Source: Amphiura filiformis
Lineage: Eukaryota > Echinodermata > Ophiuroidea > Amphilepidida > Amphiuridae
Assembly: GCF_039555335.1 (NCBI RefSeq)
Contig: NC_092635.1
Location: 55,185,755 to 55,249,754, forward strand
Direction: 5' to 3'
Length of the DNA: 64,000 bases
Shown: positions 46,481-58,639 of the stretch, in pieces
Position numbering within the stretch: the stretch's first letter is position 1
How the letters are laid out: the number at the start of each line of letters is the position of its first letter
Notes under the pieces: model-generated
The model's input: the letters and a program-made list of their open reading frames with translations, nothing else
What the model was told of the DNA's origin: nothing
Database searches by the model: none
Position numbers and translations under genes: made by a program

Positions 46481-47650
46481 ATCATATCTTACAGCAAACA
46501 TGGCAAAAGCGAGGGTAGATATCACAAAATCAAGGGGACCAAAATGATAATGTGCGCAAGGATGTTTTCTTCAATCGATGATACAGAAATCAGCAAGTTA
46601 TGAAACGCAACGTGATGGAAGGTACACATTTTAAAGTTGCAATATTCGCTTAATGTCAACGTTTCACGAAGCTGACTCCATGATTGATTTCTACACAATA
46701 AGAGCACACAGAAAGTGCATGTATTGTGCAGAGCGGACAATGAAGCCTGCTCCTGATGAACGTTGACAGAAGCGAAAATTGCAACTTTTGAATCCGTACC
46801 TTCCATCGCTTTGCGTTTTATAACTTGGTGATTTCTCCATCATTTGCCGTCACTAAAATCTCAAATAATAATAATGATAATGCATCCTTGGGCACACATT
46901 ATGGCCACCTTGACCTATTTTGTGATGTTATTCAGGTAACAAAACACCTGAGATATAGCAAAGTATTCTTTGTTTTTTATGTAGCTCCAAGGGGAACAAT
47001 TTGACACCACGTTGATCAAAATCGGAGCATTTTTAATTTTTTATTACTCCTGTGGACAATGGCGGAGACCAAAGTTTCACATTTGACCTTAATGCCTATA
47101 ACTCAAGAACTGTCCAGAACTGTAAATCGGAGATAGGTCAAACTATACTTTTTATGAATTCTAATAATGAGAGGAATATAATAATAGCGGCCATTTTGAA
47201 TGTATGTAAATTACCATTTTCCCCCTATTCCCCTTTTGTCCTTTTTGGATATGTTATGTTGTTCAGAAAGGTGTTTAGATTCACTAGTAAATAAAAAATT
47301 TTTGGTCTTCCAATTTTGTCTCGCTCAAACGCGAAATTGACTCGTCTACTACTTCTTTTTTCCATACTAAGATACTTCTATACTTTCTGCTGCCTAAAAG
47401 TGATCTGCTTAAAAGTGATAGTTGTATGGGTATCACACGCTTATTCAAATGCCAAAAAGTCCAAAAATGATTGTCAATAAAAACTAAAAACAAAACTTTG
47501 CCTTTAAATACAAGCTCTATAACAAAATCATGCTATTTCTGAAAAAAGAAATGTTCGTAAAACATAATTCGTAAAATTACAATAAAATATGATTAATTGT
47601 TGAGCATTTTTGTTTTTGGTTCCCTTTGTTTTGATATTAAAGCCATAATA
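46481..47650. other. No recognised feature
   Basis: Unassigned. A weak inverted relation (GAAACGCAACGTGATGGAAGG near 46600 against CCTTCCATCGCTTTGCG near 46799) suggests another small fold-back element of about 250 bp. Confidence 0.4.
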
Positions 47651-48860
47651 TGAAGAGCTTATTTCCAAACCGTGTTAAGTCCACAAGATTCACTTTGAAG
47701 AAAATCAGGAATTTTCTTTATGGCAATGAAAAAAAGTTCGATTTCTATAAAATTACAGTGAAGTGAAGGTGATATATATAGGACCATAAAAACATGTTAA
47801 GTTAAAATCTAGAGACTTTTGATTTGTTTTAATGAATTAATTTGTTTTAAAAATAGCATGGACTTAACACGTTTTGACACAAAACGCAATTTCTGGCATG
47901 GACTTAACACATTTTGACACAAAACATAGTATCTGTAACACAGAACTAACCATATTTTTCTCAAACTAGTCTTAAAAGATAACAAATTTATTGGAAACAT
48001 ACACAATGTGATGCTCTCTACTATAAAACACACTTTTGCCACAAAACACCTTGCATCTCGAACCCCCTCCTGCTGCCCATTTTTTACCAAAATTCGCCGT
48101 TTAAAATAGTTCAAAATTCAAAACTTAGTTGAATTGCATTCTCAGAATTAAATAAACATCATTTCACTGACAATAAGTGATGACCTGAAATATCCACTTG
48201 TTTTAACACATTATCACAAATATTTCCCCCTCCCCCATGCTGCCACCCTAATCTCATATTGACAGTCGTAAGTTTGTAAGTCCTACGTTTTTTTATACCT
48301 TTAACTTTAAAATTATACCTTGAATTTAGTAGCACATTTTGATAATCATACAAAATAATAATATCAAAAACTAACTCTACCACCATCCTCTAACATTAAT
48401 TCTACCATCACAGCCTCTCCTCTCCCCTTCCCACCCTATTCATGTCTTTCTGGAGGTATCTATCAAATATTTCAGAAATCCCATACAAACTAAGCCTACT
48501 AATATAAAACAAAAACAACAACAACTTTTTATGCAGACCAAATTCATGTATACTAGTCTCAGGACCAAACAAGAACGTTGGCGATTAACTATTGGAAGCC
48601 CTATGCCGTGCTACTTGCCTACGAGCTGCCCACAAGGGCAGTGTTCGTGGACTTAACACAGTTTGCTACAAAACTGGATTGGACTTAACACGTTTTGGAA
48701 AAAAATCGATACTTTGTGTGTCAATATTTCGGAACTTGACTAATTTTGGGAAAAAACAAACACATTGCTGGATAGCCCTAGTTACTCACTACCCATTTTC
48801 ATCAAAATCTCAATTTTGAAGGTGGGTGGACTTAACACGGTTTGGAAATAAGCTCTTCAT
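47651..48860. mobile_element. TA-flanked TIR element with repeated GGACTTAACAC motif
   Basis: The ends are inverted repeats of about 35 bp: TGAAGAGCTTATTTCCAAAC at the left and GTTTGGAAATAAGCTCTTCA at the right. Both are flanked by TA, as for Tc1/mariner-type insertion. GGACTTAACAC occurs at about 47873, 47900, 48650, 48681 and 48828, and inverted in the left end. No transposase frame is present. A lone relative of the end lies at about 19908-19944, and its duplicate near 33510. Confidence 0.75.
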
Positions 48861-51310
48861 ATACGATTTCTGTCACATTTTAATTTGGTTATTCTTGCCA
48901 ACTCTTGCAAATTTGCTAGCTTATATGCTTCAACATAGAAATAGAAACCAAATCTGTGGCATCGGGGGTCGATGCTTTGCGTCAGACGCACTGCGTGTTA
49001 ACAAAACGCGACGCATAAAGAGCCTGGTGCGCTCGGCAAGTACAAAACGCACAGCAGTTGGCGCGCCAAAGAAGCATTAACACACGCATTGCACTGAAAT
49101 AATTATTCTTATACCTCCAGTTGCCGAGGTCTATTTACTTTGTACTTCTGAGTTGACCGACTTTTTATAATAGTGTTCCTATAAGCACAATAAATTTGGC
49201 TGAATCCAATTAGGTTTAACTTGTGTAAACAATACAAATATATGCCAAAAAGCAGGTTTGAAAATAGATATTTCCCTTTTTGTAGCATATTGCAACAGAT
49301 ATCTACTAAAAAATTGAAGTTGATTCGGACATTGAATTTGTAGCTACGCCTAAGTGTACGCATTGAGCAGCTTTGAGCTGCCCCATAGGCCACTGTGCTG
49401 TAACTAAGCACAGACTAAGGGAGATATCCTTGTCAATCAACCGAACCTGCCAGAAAGCTCATGCACACAGCCATTAATATACTTCTAGGTTTCTAATGAT
49501 ATAAAAATCTCAACTTCAGTTGGAGGATAAGGCTGTGGATGCACGAAGTGCTCCTTTGACGTGTATAAAATTAATTTTCATCTGCAAATCATACATTACA
49601 TTCAATAGCTTTGTTGTTTATAAAGTTATTCTTTAAGCTTCTTAAAATAAAAAGAAACCTTTTGCAATCGAGCTCGTTTCTCATTGGCTCATTAACATCC
49701 ATTGTCTTCCACATGCGATATGACTAAGACTCAGAGCGTCGTCAGTTTCAGCAGTATCATAGATAGTATTACACAAAATATGCTCTTGAACAATTACCAA
49801 ACTACTTAACATACTTAAAAGAGGTAATCATGATTTTACTTTGGCGACTTTGTGGGCGGCAAATGGGCTGTCTAACATATTAAAAGTCAAGATATGATAA
49901 AGTCACTACTGGCTCTAAGTCACGACTGGCTAAAACGAACGCCCCCGTCTACCACATACACATTTACCACACCTGAGATTCTGGATTAACTCAGGTACCG
50001 GGCAACTAGATGCTATGGACTTTCTCCATTGCTTGGTCACCAACCTGTCTAGGTGCGTGGCCGTTAAGTCAAAAGTACAAAATATGTTGTGTGTGTGACT
50101 AAATAGCAAACATCAACCAACCAGGCTGCTATACCACGCATTACGGTGAATACTTAAAGCGGGGCCACGTGGTAAAATTCTCACACACTTCTCATCTTCA
50201 GGCGTATACTAGAGATGACTGTTTCCTTAGTAACGCAATTCAGTGCTAAAAATGGCGTGGATGTGGGCCAATGGCCGTCAACTTTTCACTATCATCATTA
50301 AGGATGATATTTTTAATCACAGAGAAAGCTCATATCTTCATATGGATGGACAGTAACTTCATCGAACCAAAATTGCATTGCTTTCTGTTTCGGACCTCTA
50401 TTTTTTCCGGCATTTGCAGAAACGGACAAAAATACCAAAACTGGAGTGGTGCTGCTCTTTACGTGGAAATTTGTTTGCGCCTGGTAAGGTAAGTTTTTAA
50501 TTACATAACTTTAATTACTCTTCTTTTTAAAATTCAAATGAGTTCATCAACGTAGGAAACTTGTTCAAAGTGAAAGAAAGTTTCCTAAATTGGTAAGGCA
50601 TTACAAATTTGTCAACACGTACAGAAAATTGTTCATTAATTAATCTGATTTGTTTCCGATAATCAATACGTGTTTATTTCGATTGTTTAATTTGTTTTAA
50701 CAGCAATAGAAGTAATTTAAAATTGCGCGGCAATTGACAACTAAAACATTTCCCATTGCGTTTTCATGATCTATGTACCATCATTTCATCAGGAAATTTC
50801 AAAGTGTTAACATATTATGAAAAAGGTACGATTTTGCTTATTGTTAAATTAATCTTTTATCTGATGCACTGGTAATTAGGTAGCTACATGTTGCAAGTGG
50901 TCACACATCTACGTATGCAGTGCATCCAAATAAATATTTAATACCGGTTGCTTTTTATTTTGTTATAACTCCAAAAGTACTGGAATCACAAGATTGCTAA
51001 AGAAGCATGTAGCACAATACGTTGTCTACATATCAGTGCAAAATAGGTTTCATTTGCTCGTCTCTTCTGCAACTAATAATGTCGAGGGATCTTATTTGAT
51101 ATAATTTTGTAGTAGACCTGTCCAACTTATTTACCCTATTGTCTCAGTGTCCAACCTACCAACACATCCCCCATAAAAGTAACGATGAGTATTGTTTAAA
51201 CATGTCTGATTGCATAGAGTACTGCACATGTACAAGTCTTGTTCATGGTTGCATCTGTACAAGTCTTGTCCATTTGAAACTATTCCAATGCAAATGATCA
51301 TGATTATTAT
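48861..51310. other. No recognised feature
   Basis: About 2.4 kb without a supported gene or repeat. Short open frames (49109-49411, 50271-50492) have no recognisable domain. Divergent host exons cannot be excluded. Confidence 0.4.
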
Positions 51311-51785
51311 AAAGACTTTACAAAAAGTAACGTAGCCGTTACAAACACGTCTATAGCTTCAGAACTATTAATTGTATTCACATTATTTTAACTTAGAAAG
51401 GCCGGTGGTTTATGTACGCGCATTTTTATCACCCCCATTCAATATTAACAACACATCAGTATTTTTTAAAGAAAAAACCGAATTTAAAAGTTGCAGTATG
51501 TTGTATTGATTTAAATCTAGAACGAAGATAATGTCAGGCTTTACATGCCATAATGTTTGCGTTTAATAACCATTGCTCGCTGTAAGTGCAACTTTTAAAT
51601 TTGGGGTTTTGTCCTAAAAAATACTGCTCTGTTGTTAATATTGAACGAATGGGGTATCAAAATATGCATACTTTAACCACCCTTATTTCTATGTTAAAAT
51701 ATTGTAAAATATTGTGAATACGGTTAATCGTTCTGAAACTATAGACGTGTTTATAACGGATGTGTTACTCTTTGTGAAGTCTTTA
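51311..51785. mobile_element. 475 bp fold-back element
   Basis: AAAGACTTTACAAAAAGTAAC at the left is answered by GTTACTCTTTGTGAAGTCTTT at the right. AAACACGTCTATAGCTTCAG and its complement lie inside. Non-coding. Confidence 0.8.
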
Positions 51786-51896
51786 TTGCAGTTAGTATGC
51801 AATATCTAAAGGTCGTTGAATAAGAGACAACGTTGACTATTCATTTCAAAAGATTTTAAATTTATTTGGATTATATACACCTATTTGCACAACTAA

Positions 51897-52419
51897 TTAA
51901 GGGATCTGGAATGAGCGTTTTGAGCGTTTCGATAGTATTTTTTGTGGGACATGAGAGCACATCAGACATATCGAATTGCATTTTTTGAAATTCACGATAT
52001 AATACAAATTTTATGACAAATTATTATTATTATTATTATTATTATTTTCACATTTTTGATATATAACAGTCCTCGAAGTAAATTTTATAAATCTAATGAT
52101 ATATTCTTAAAGTGTATGTAGCTGGGATGAAAAGCCGACGATCAATTGAAAATGTTCACCTTCAATATTGAAGATATGGATTTTTTTCACAAAAAGACGA
52201 TCGTCGGCTTTTCATCCCACCTACGTACTTCGAGTACTGTTAAATATCAAAAATATCAATTTTTAATCATTTGCCATAAAATGTGTATTACATTGCAAAT
52301 TAAAAAATTATTTGATATCAGAAGGACATTCTTCGTATTCAGAATGCAATTCGATATGTCTGATGTGCTCCAATGTCCCACAATAAATACTGTCCAAACG
52401 TTCATACCCCATCCCTTAA
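51897..52419. mobile_element. TTAA fold-back element, family A, second full copy
   Basis: TTAAGGGATCTGG starts at 51897 and ATCCCTTAA ends at 52419. The arms match 11026-11695 with internal deletions. A (TTA)n run lies at about 52020-52046. Confidence 0.85.
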
Positions 52420-53880
52420 GGCTCTCTTTAAGTATAAAATGCACAATGCCTAGATATTAATGAGAAACGAATATTGACATCAAACAGCTCAATTAAGAAT
52501 GAGCGCATATGAAATTGCATATGAACATTATATAATCATTATATTCTTAGTAACCACTGAACAGAATCGAACTAAGTACTGAAATGTACTTGTAGGGAAC
52601 ATAATGTGCTTTATATTCCTTTTAAAATGTGTGATTCCAGTATGTACTTTTGGAGTTATAACAAAATGAAAACATCCGGTAATTTTTATAGGGACACACT
52701 CTATGTACGTATGACGTATTTCATTGAATAAGATATTCGTTCGTGGCATATATTTGATGCCATTCATAGCTAGCTATTCAAGCACACCGATTGGTCATAT
52801 ACGGATGACATCAATTTGACGTGGCGCGAATGGGTAATGGGTATTCCCTTGAGAATGCCGTTGTGTGTGTTTCAGGACACGTTTTAATTATATATATACA
52901 AAGTGTCCAAAGCGGCGTTGAGTACTGATACAAATCCAAAGCGGAATGCGACTTTTGTCCTGTTTTTCCCATTTCAAACTGGGTCAAAATAAACTAAAAG
53001 ATGCTCGAAACTTTCAAAACGTACATTCTTATACACATAATGAAAGACTTTTCATTTCACCGATTTAAAGAGCTAATCGCACAATTCTACCCGTTATGTG
53101 CTTTAAAACATATTTTTACCGATATATTTGCTTAATAAAGAATTCAACTTCAGCAAAGTGATCTGATAAACAAGTCGTTTCCAGTTTTCAATACTTTTGT
53201 TGTCGGTTTCTCTATCCATGAAGTCCTAGATTTAATCTGACAAACCCCATTGATGACCTTGACAATGGCCAAAATATTCATTTTTTAGCATTTTGGTACA
53301 AATTTCGTTTTCTATTGTTATTCAAATGTGTTTGAAGGTATGCAATGAATATACAGTGTGGCGTCCTGCATCAACGTCTCTCGCTCTCTTACACTCAACG
53401 CCTTATGTTATTATCGCACAAACTGACACTACGAGTATATTGGTACTGAAGTTAAAATTTCATGTATTAACATTTAAATAGTCATGGTTACTTTCATGTG
53501 TAACTTTAAAGTGATATAGGTACTGGGAACCCCAGCTAATTTAGCCTCCTACAGATACATTTAGGGCTCAACGGCTCCCCCTCCCATACACTTAAATAAT
53601 AATTGCTAACCGAGTAAGCTAACGTAACTGACCGGTCGGCTTCGCTTAGCTATTACAGCTAGATGTTTGTCTTAACCCACGCCCACATAGATCCCCGTCT
53701 TTAGGCGTAACGGTGCATTATAAACGCGGCTCAAGGTGTGCTTGGTGCAAATCCAATATGCCTCCAAACGTTTCACTACCATTTTGTTTTTGTAAACCAT
53801 CAACTGGTAAAGATTTTTTCTGATTCGTTTTGAAAATGTTGTCGTATCAATTTCATTTAAAGGCCAAAAAAGTATGTCTC
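52420..53880. other. Mostly unassigned; contains a diverged relative of the 3.7 kb unit
   Basis: About 52925-53140 resembles, with many changes, the sequence that borders the Helitron array (for example GATGCTCGAAACTTTC against GATGCACGAAACTTTT). Otherwise nothing was recognised. Confidence 0.4.
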
Positions 53881-54003
53881 TCGGCCTGCGAAGGTTTACA
53901 ATCCAATACGGAATTTCCCTCTCTTGTCCCCAGACTCAAAATAAGCTGGAGATGCACGAAACTTTTACAAATATTCTTATACACAATAATGAAATTTTAC
54001 TAA

Positions 54004-54579
54004 TCTTACTATAAATAGGGAAATGTTGTATGTATGTATCTATGTATGTATGTATCTATGTATCTATGTATCATGTGTAAAGGCTCCGTCAGTTTCGATC
54101 CAAATGTCACCAAATTCATACGGGAGATTGAGGAACTTACCGAGACGGTTATGCGAAAATTTGGCCTCAAAATCAGTGAAAATGTGATCCGTTGCTATCC
54201 AAGGTAAACAAAAAAAGGAGTCAGTTACTAAGCTAGCCCTGCGCGTCGCACGGGCGTATCTAATGCCAAGCCGCCCGCGTAGCGCAGCGTTACCGCGCGG
54301 GTAACGCAGCACTACTCCATGGCACGCGTAAACGACGCAGAGTCACATAATGAATGATATTACGGGTGAACGACCGTAGCGTAATAAATACGGGAAACAG
54401 ATGTGTGTAAAAAGTACAAACAACATGAAGAGGTAGGCCTACTATAAATAAAAAACAAAACAAAATGAGGACAAACAGGCTGTACGAGTATGTGGGTTAT
54501 ACTTAGTCCTCCTGTTTTAGTGAACGCTCCCATTTACTCACCTAGCGGGGACCCGCGCGTAGCGCGGGTGTCCCGCTAG
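54004..54579 (+). mobile_element. Helitron-like unit 1 (576 bp, short variant)
   Basis: Begins TC and ends CTAG at 54576-54579. A GTAT/CTAT microsatellite follows the 5' end. The unit lacks about 450-500 bp present in units 2 and 3 between the TTATACTTAGTC region and CTCCTGTTTTAGTG. The terminal palindrome starts CTAGCGGG and ends CCCGCTAG. Confidence 0.9.
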
Positions 54580-55615
54580 TCTTACTATAAATAGGGAAAT
54601 GTTGTATGTATCTATCTATGTATCTATCTATCTATCTATCTATGTATCACTATAAAGGCTCCGTCAGTTTCGATCTAAATGTCGCCAAATTCATACGGGA
54701 GATCGATGAATATACGGGAATGTGTTTAAACTTTATTTGGTTGAAAACGGTCAAGAATTGGCCTCAAAATCAGTGAAAATGTGGTCCGTTGCTATCCAAG
54801 GTAAACAAAAAGGAGTCAGTTACTAAGCTAGGCCTGCGCGTCGCACGGGCGTATCTAATGCCAATCCGCTCGCGTAGCGCAGCGATACCGCGCGGGTAAC
54901 GCAGCACTACGCCATGGCACGCGTAAACGACGCAGAGTCACGTAATGAATGATATTACGGGTGAACGACCGTAGCGTAATAAATACGGGAAACAGATGTG
55001 TGTTAAAAAGTACAAACAACATGAAGAGGTAGGCCTACTATAAATAAAAAAAGAAAACAAAATGAGGACAAACAGGCTGTACGAGTATGTGGGTTATACT
55101 TAGTCACAAAATGAAACCGGGAATAAAATAGGCTAAAGAAGGAAAGAAAGAAACTCTTCAGGAAATGTAAGGGGAAAAAAGCTATTATAAAATCAGGAAG
55201 TTTAAATAAAACACCTATTAAACTGAGGACAGAATTAAATAAATAACATGAAAACGGGAAATCACAAGCTATGCAGCAAATAAAATAGAAGCTAAAATGG
55301 AAATGTAAGAAAGGACAGATTTAGAAAATAACGGGAACGGGGTTGGATAAATAAAAAAAAACATGCATGGTAACGGAAAATCGGAAGCTTAGCAGCAGAA
55401 TTTTTTTTTAAATGGAACAAAATTGGCCCATGTAGAAAAAACTAAAAAGAAAGAAAGAAGTTAAAATGGAAACGTAGGCTTAAAGAGGGTCAGGTTCAGA
55501 TAAATAAAATTTACCTTTTCAATGATTCTACCTGTTCAGTAATTCCTCCTGTTTTAGTGAACGCTCCCATTTACTCATCTAGCGGGGACCCGCGCGTAGC
55601 GCGGGTGTCCCCTAG
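54580..55615 (+). mobile_element. Helitron-like unit 2 (1,036 bp)
   Basis: Directly abuts unit 1 with no spacer. Its end reads GTGTCCCCTAG, one G shorter than the ends of units 1 and 3, and CTAG is still present at 55612-55615. The interior is purine-rich with no coding frame. Confidence 0.9.
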
Positions 55616-56627
55616 TCTTACTATAAATAGGGAAATGTTGTATCTATGTATCTATCTATGTATGCTATAAAGGCTCCGTCAGTTTCGATCCAAATGTCGC
55701 CAAATTCATACGGGAGATCGATGAATATACGGGAACGTGTTTAAACTTTATTTGGTTGAAAACGGTCAAGAATTAGCCTCAAAATCAGTGAAAATGTGGT
55801 CCGTTGCTATCCAAGGTAAACAAAAAAAGCAGTCAGTTACTAAGCTAGGCCTGCGCGTCGCACGGGCGTATCTAATGCCAAGTTGCTCGCGTAGCGCAGC
55901 GATACCGCGCGGGTAACGCAGCACTACGCCATGGCACGCGTAAACGACGCAGAGTCACGTAATGAATGATATTACGGGTGAACGACCGTAGCGTAATAAA
56001 TACGGGACTCAGATGTGTGTTAAAAAGTACAAACAACATGAAGAGGTAGGCCTACTATAAATAAAAAAAGAAAACAAAATGAGGACAAACAGGCTGTACG
56101 AGTATGTGGGTTATACTTAGTCAGAAAATGAAACCGGGAATAAAATAGGCTAAAGAAGGAAAGAAAGAAACTCTTCAGGAAATGTAAGGGGAAAAAAAGC
56201 TATAATAAAATCAGGAAGTTTAAATAAAAAAGCTATTAAACTGAGGACAGAATTAAATAAATAACATGAAAACGGGAAACCACAAGCTATGCAGCAAATA
56301 AAATAGAAGCTAAAATGGAAATGTAAGAAAGGACAGATTTAGAAAATAACGGTAACGGGGTTGAATAAATAAAAAAACATGCATGGTAACGGAAAATCGG
56401 AAGCTTAGCAGCAGAATTTTTTTTAAATGGAACAAAATTGGCCCATGTAGAAAAAACTAAAAAGAAAGAAGTTAAAATGGAAACGTAGGCTTAAAGAGGG
56501 CCAGGTTCAGATAAATAAAATTTACCTTTTCAATGATTCTACCTGTTCAGTAATTCCTCCTGTTTTAGTGAACGCTCCCATTTACTCATCTAGCGGGGAC
56601 CCGCGCGTAGCGCGGGTGTCCCGCTAG
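55616..56627 (+). mobile_element. Helitron-like unit 3 (1,012 bp)
   Basis: Directly abuts unit 2 and is very similar to it. It ends at the outer CTAG (56624-56627), followed by the T of the target. Confidence 0.9.
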
Positions 56628-56925
56628 TTTCAATAATTGTTAATCACACACTTCTGTTTTTAAAACACATTTTACTGATATTTATGATAAAAAAACATTG
56701 GGGAAAATTCCTCCGAGACAAAGCTCACCGCAAAACAAACGGGCGCGGCAGCTCCGAGACATAATATGTTTTACCAATACCTGGGACCAAGATTCTTTTT
56801 TATGTGTACTAAAATAACGTGTTCAAAACATGCCAACATTTTGCATTGCGAAAATCAATTGAACATAACCCTGAGACCCTGTGGATACTGATCTTTCGAA
56901 TCTAAGAGTCGATTTATTCTATTCT

Positions 56926-57183
56926 GTGACCTGCTGAACAAAGTCGCAAGTTGATAGTTTTGAGACTTCCTAACTGCTGAGTTGGTGTTCTGTTTGTCAC
57001 GCACCTGTTACCGTATAGTATGTCCTTCGTGAATATCCCTTTATGCTCCCATTTGCAAAGGACTAACAGACATACTATTGGCTTGAACAGATGCGTGTGA
57101 AACAAAGAACACCAACGCAGTAGCCAGGACGTACCAAAACTACCAACTTGCGACTTTACGCTCATTTTGTGGTAGCAGGTCAC
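56926..57183. mobile_element. 258 bp TIR element in unit copy A
   Basis: Ends GTGACCTGCT and AGCAGGTCAC are exact inverted repeats. AAAGTCGCAAGTTG and CAACTTGCGACTTT follow inside. Present in copy B at 60641-60902, so it predates the tandem duplication. Confidence 0.85.
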
Positions 57184-57189
57184 ATTTGA

Positions 57190-57446
57190 AGACCTGAGCG
57201 CAAGAAGACCGTAAGTCCACTTGGCCCCTCAACATGTATACACTAAAGTTGCGTATGGTTTCGTATAGTTGGTAATGTTTTATACATGTTCAGGGGCCAA
57301 AACAAATCTTTCACAACCTTTTCATGATGTTTTCACCCTGGAACATGTATTAAACATTATAAAATCCTAAGAAACTATACGTAACTTTAGTGTATACATG
57401 TTGAGGGGCCAAGTGGACTTACGGTCTTCTTGCGCTAAGGTCTTCA
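57190..57446. repeat. 257 bp palindrome
   Basis: Arms of about 75 bp with AAGACCGTAAGTCCACTTGG and its complement, and TGTATACACTAAAGTT and AACTTTAGTGTATACA. Also in copy B (60909-61165). Confidence 0.85.
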
Positions 57447-57649
57447 TTTGGAGATGTCGCTGAAAGTGTAGTTGGCAAAGCTGAGTGTCAGCCAGAACCA
57501 TCAGGCTAATAAAATCAGAAATGGATGATGCAAAGTAGAAGTACTCCGTATCGATGTCTCGGCATTCCAGAGAAAATGGAGGAACATAAACCACTATAAA
57601 CACTAGCCTAAATGACTCATACAAATCTGGGAGCTTGCTGCACTCAACA

Positions 57650-58310
57650 AACAAATTGAAGATCTAAAGCTGGCTGTTGAGATACTACCTGGAGAATCAT
57701 CCACTTCTGCGGAAAAAACTGCAAGACCGAATGTGAAGGTAATAAGGAGAGACGCTACACCTAGTATTAAGAACTACGTGAAGATTGGAAGGAATATTTC
57801 GGCTCATTTCTGAATAACGTAGCACATGATCCACTGCTGTCATGTCACCAGGTGTTGAGGACCATTTGTTAACACGGAGCCCCCTACGCGCGAAGAAGCA
57901 GCTGAAGCCAAAGCAGACATGAAGACCAACAACAAGGCACCAAGACTGCAATAACAGGCCAAGTACTTAAGTGTGGAGGTGAAAGCATATCTGATATAAT
58001 TTAAGATAATTTTTGTATAGAAGTGCTCACAACACGTCATTAGGTTACCAATGTCATCATCTCTTTGCCAAAGACATCATGACCAACTGTTTCACTTATG
58101 TCTATTGTCGCAAAAGTCAGAATACGGCCGCATATTAATCCTGTGCTAAGACCTCTAACTCTGGTTTTAGACCAGGACGTCGTAACTGTGCAATATCAAC
58201 TCCCGGTATCAACTCTCTTTGAAAGTTACGTTAAAGCAAGAACAACTAACTACGAAATGTGGATATCCAACTCTCTTGCCCCGATATCCAACAAGCTTAA
58301 ACTATAAATC
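57650..58310 (+). pseudogene. RTE-like LINE fragment (RT N-terminal part), copy A
   Basis: Frame-shifted pieces appear in the expected order: DWKEYFGSFLNN (about 57783-57818), EPPTREEAAEAKADMKTNNK followed by AP (about 57870-57945), then SIVAKV with RIRPHINPVLR (58100-58155), and in another frame SGFRPGR (about 58160-58180). These correspond to the region just before and at the start of the reverse transcriptase in RTE-type LINEs. Stops and small deletions break it, and motif A and the catalytic YxDD region do not follow. The same broken structure is in copy B, so decay preceded the duplication. Confidence 0.75.
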
Positions 58311-58530
58311 AACAAAAATATCAAGGCCGCAGGACCGACAGGCCTGAGGCCGGCGACTCCGATACGACGACTAAACACTCCAAGTGGGACCCCAAATATA
58401 AGGGCCCGCAGGGCAAGAAAGCAAGAGTAACCTTAATGTAAAATTGCCTAACAGCTGAACCCCTATAGTTTAGCTATGGTGCGGGAATCGCTCTAGGAAT
58501 CAACAGAGGGCTCATTTTTAAGATATCTTA

Positions 58531-58595
58531 AACTGCCGTATATGATCAGTTTAAGATCATTTGATTTTGTAACTATATGACAATATACGGCAGTT
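58531..58595. repeat. Short inverted repeat
   Basis: AACTGCCGTATAT and ATATACGGCAGTT pair across about 40 bp. Non-coding; also in copy B. Confidence 0.7.
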
Positions 58596-58639
58596 ATTTT
58601 AGAGACCAGGTTGACAGGTCACTTATGTTTTCTGTATTG

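Larger units (their letters stand above)
54004..56627 (+). mobile_element. Head-to-tail array of three Helitron-like elements
   Basis: The array starts TCTTACTATAAATAGGG and ends GTGTCCCGCTAG. It sits exactly between A (54003) and T (56628) with no target duplication, as shown by the uninterrupted site at 60342/60343 in copy B. TC start, CTAG end, 3' hairpin and A/T insertion are hallmarks of Helitrons. No Rep/helicase is encoded, so the units are non-autonomous. Confidence 0.92.

Noticed and set aside
57367-57654. 95-codon minus-strand frame identical in both tandem copies (also 61085-61372)
   Set aside because: Identity reflects the recent tandem duplication. The frame overlaps a palindrome and LINE-derived sequence, and shows no domain.
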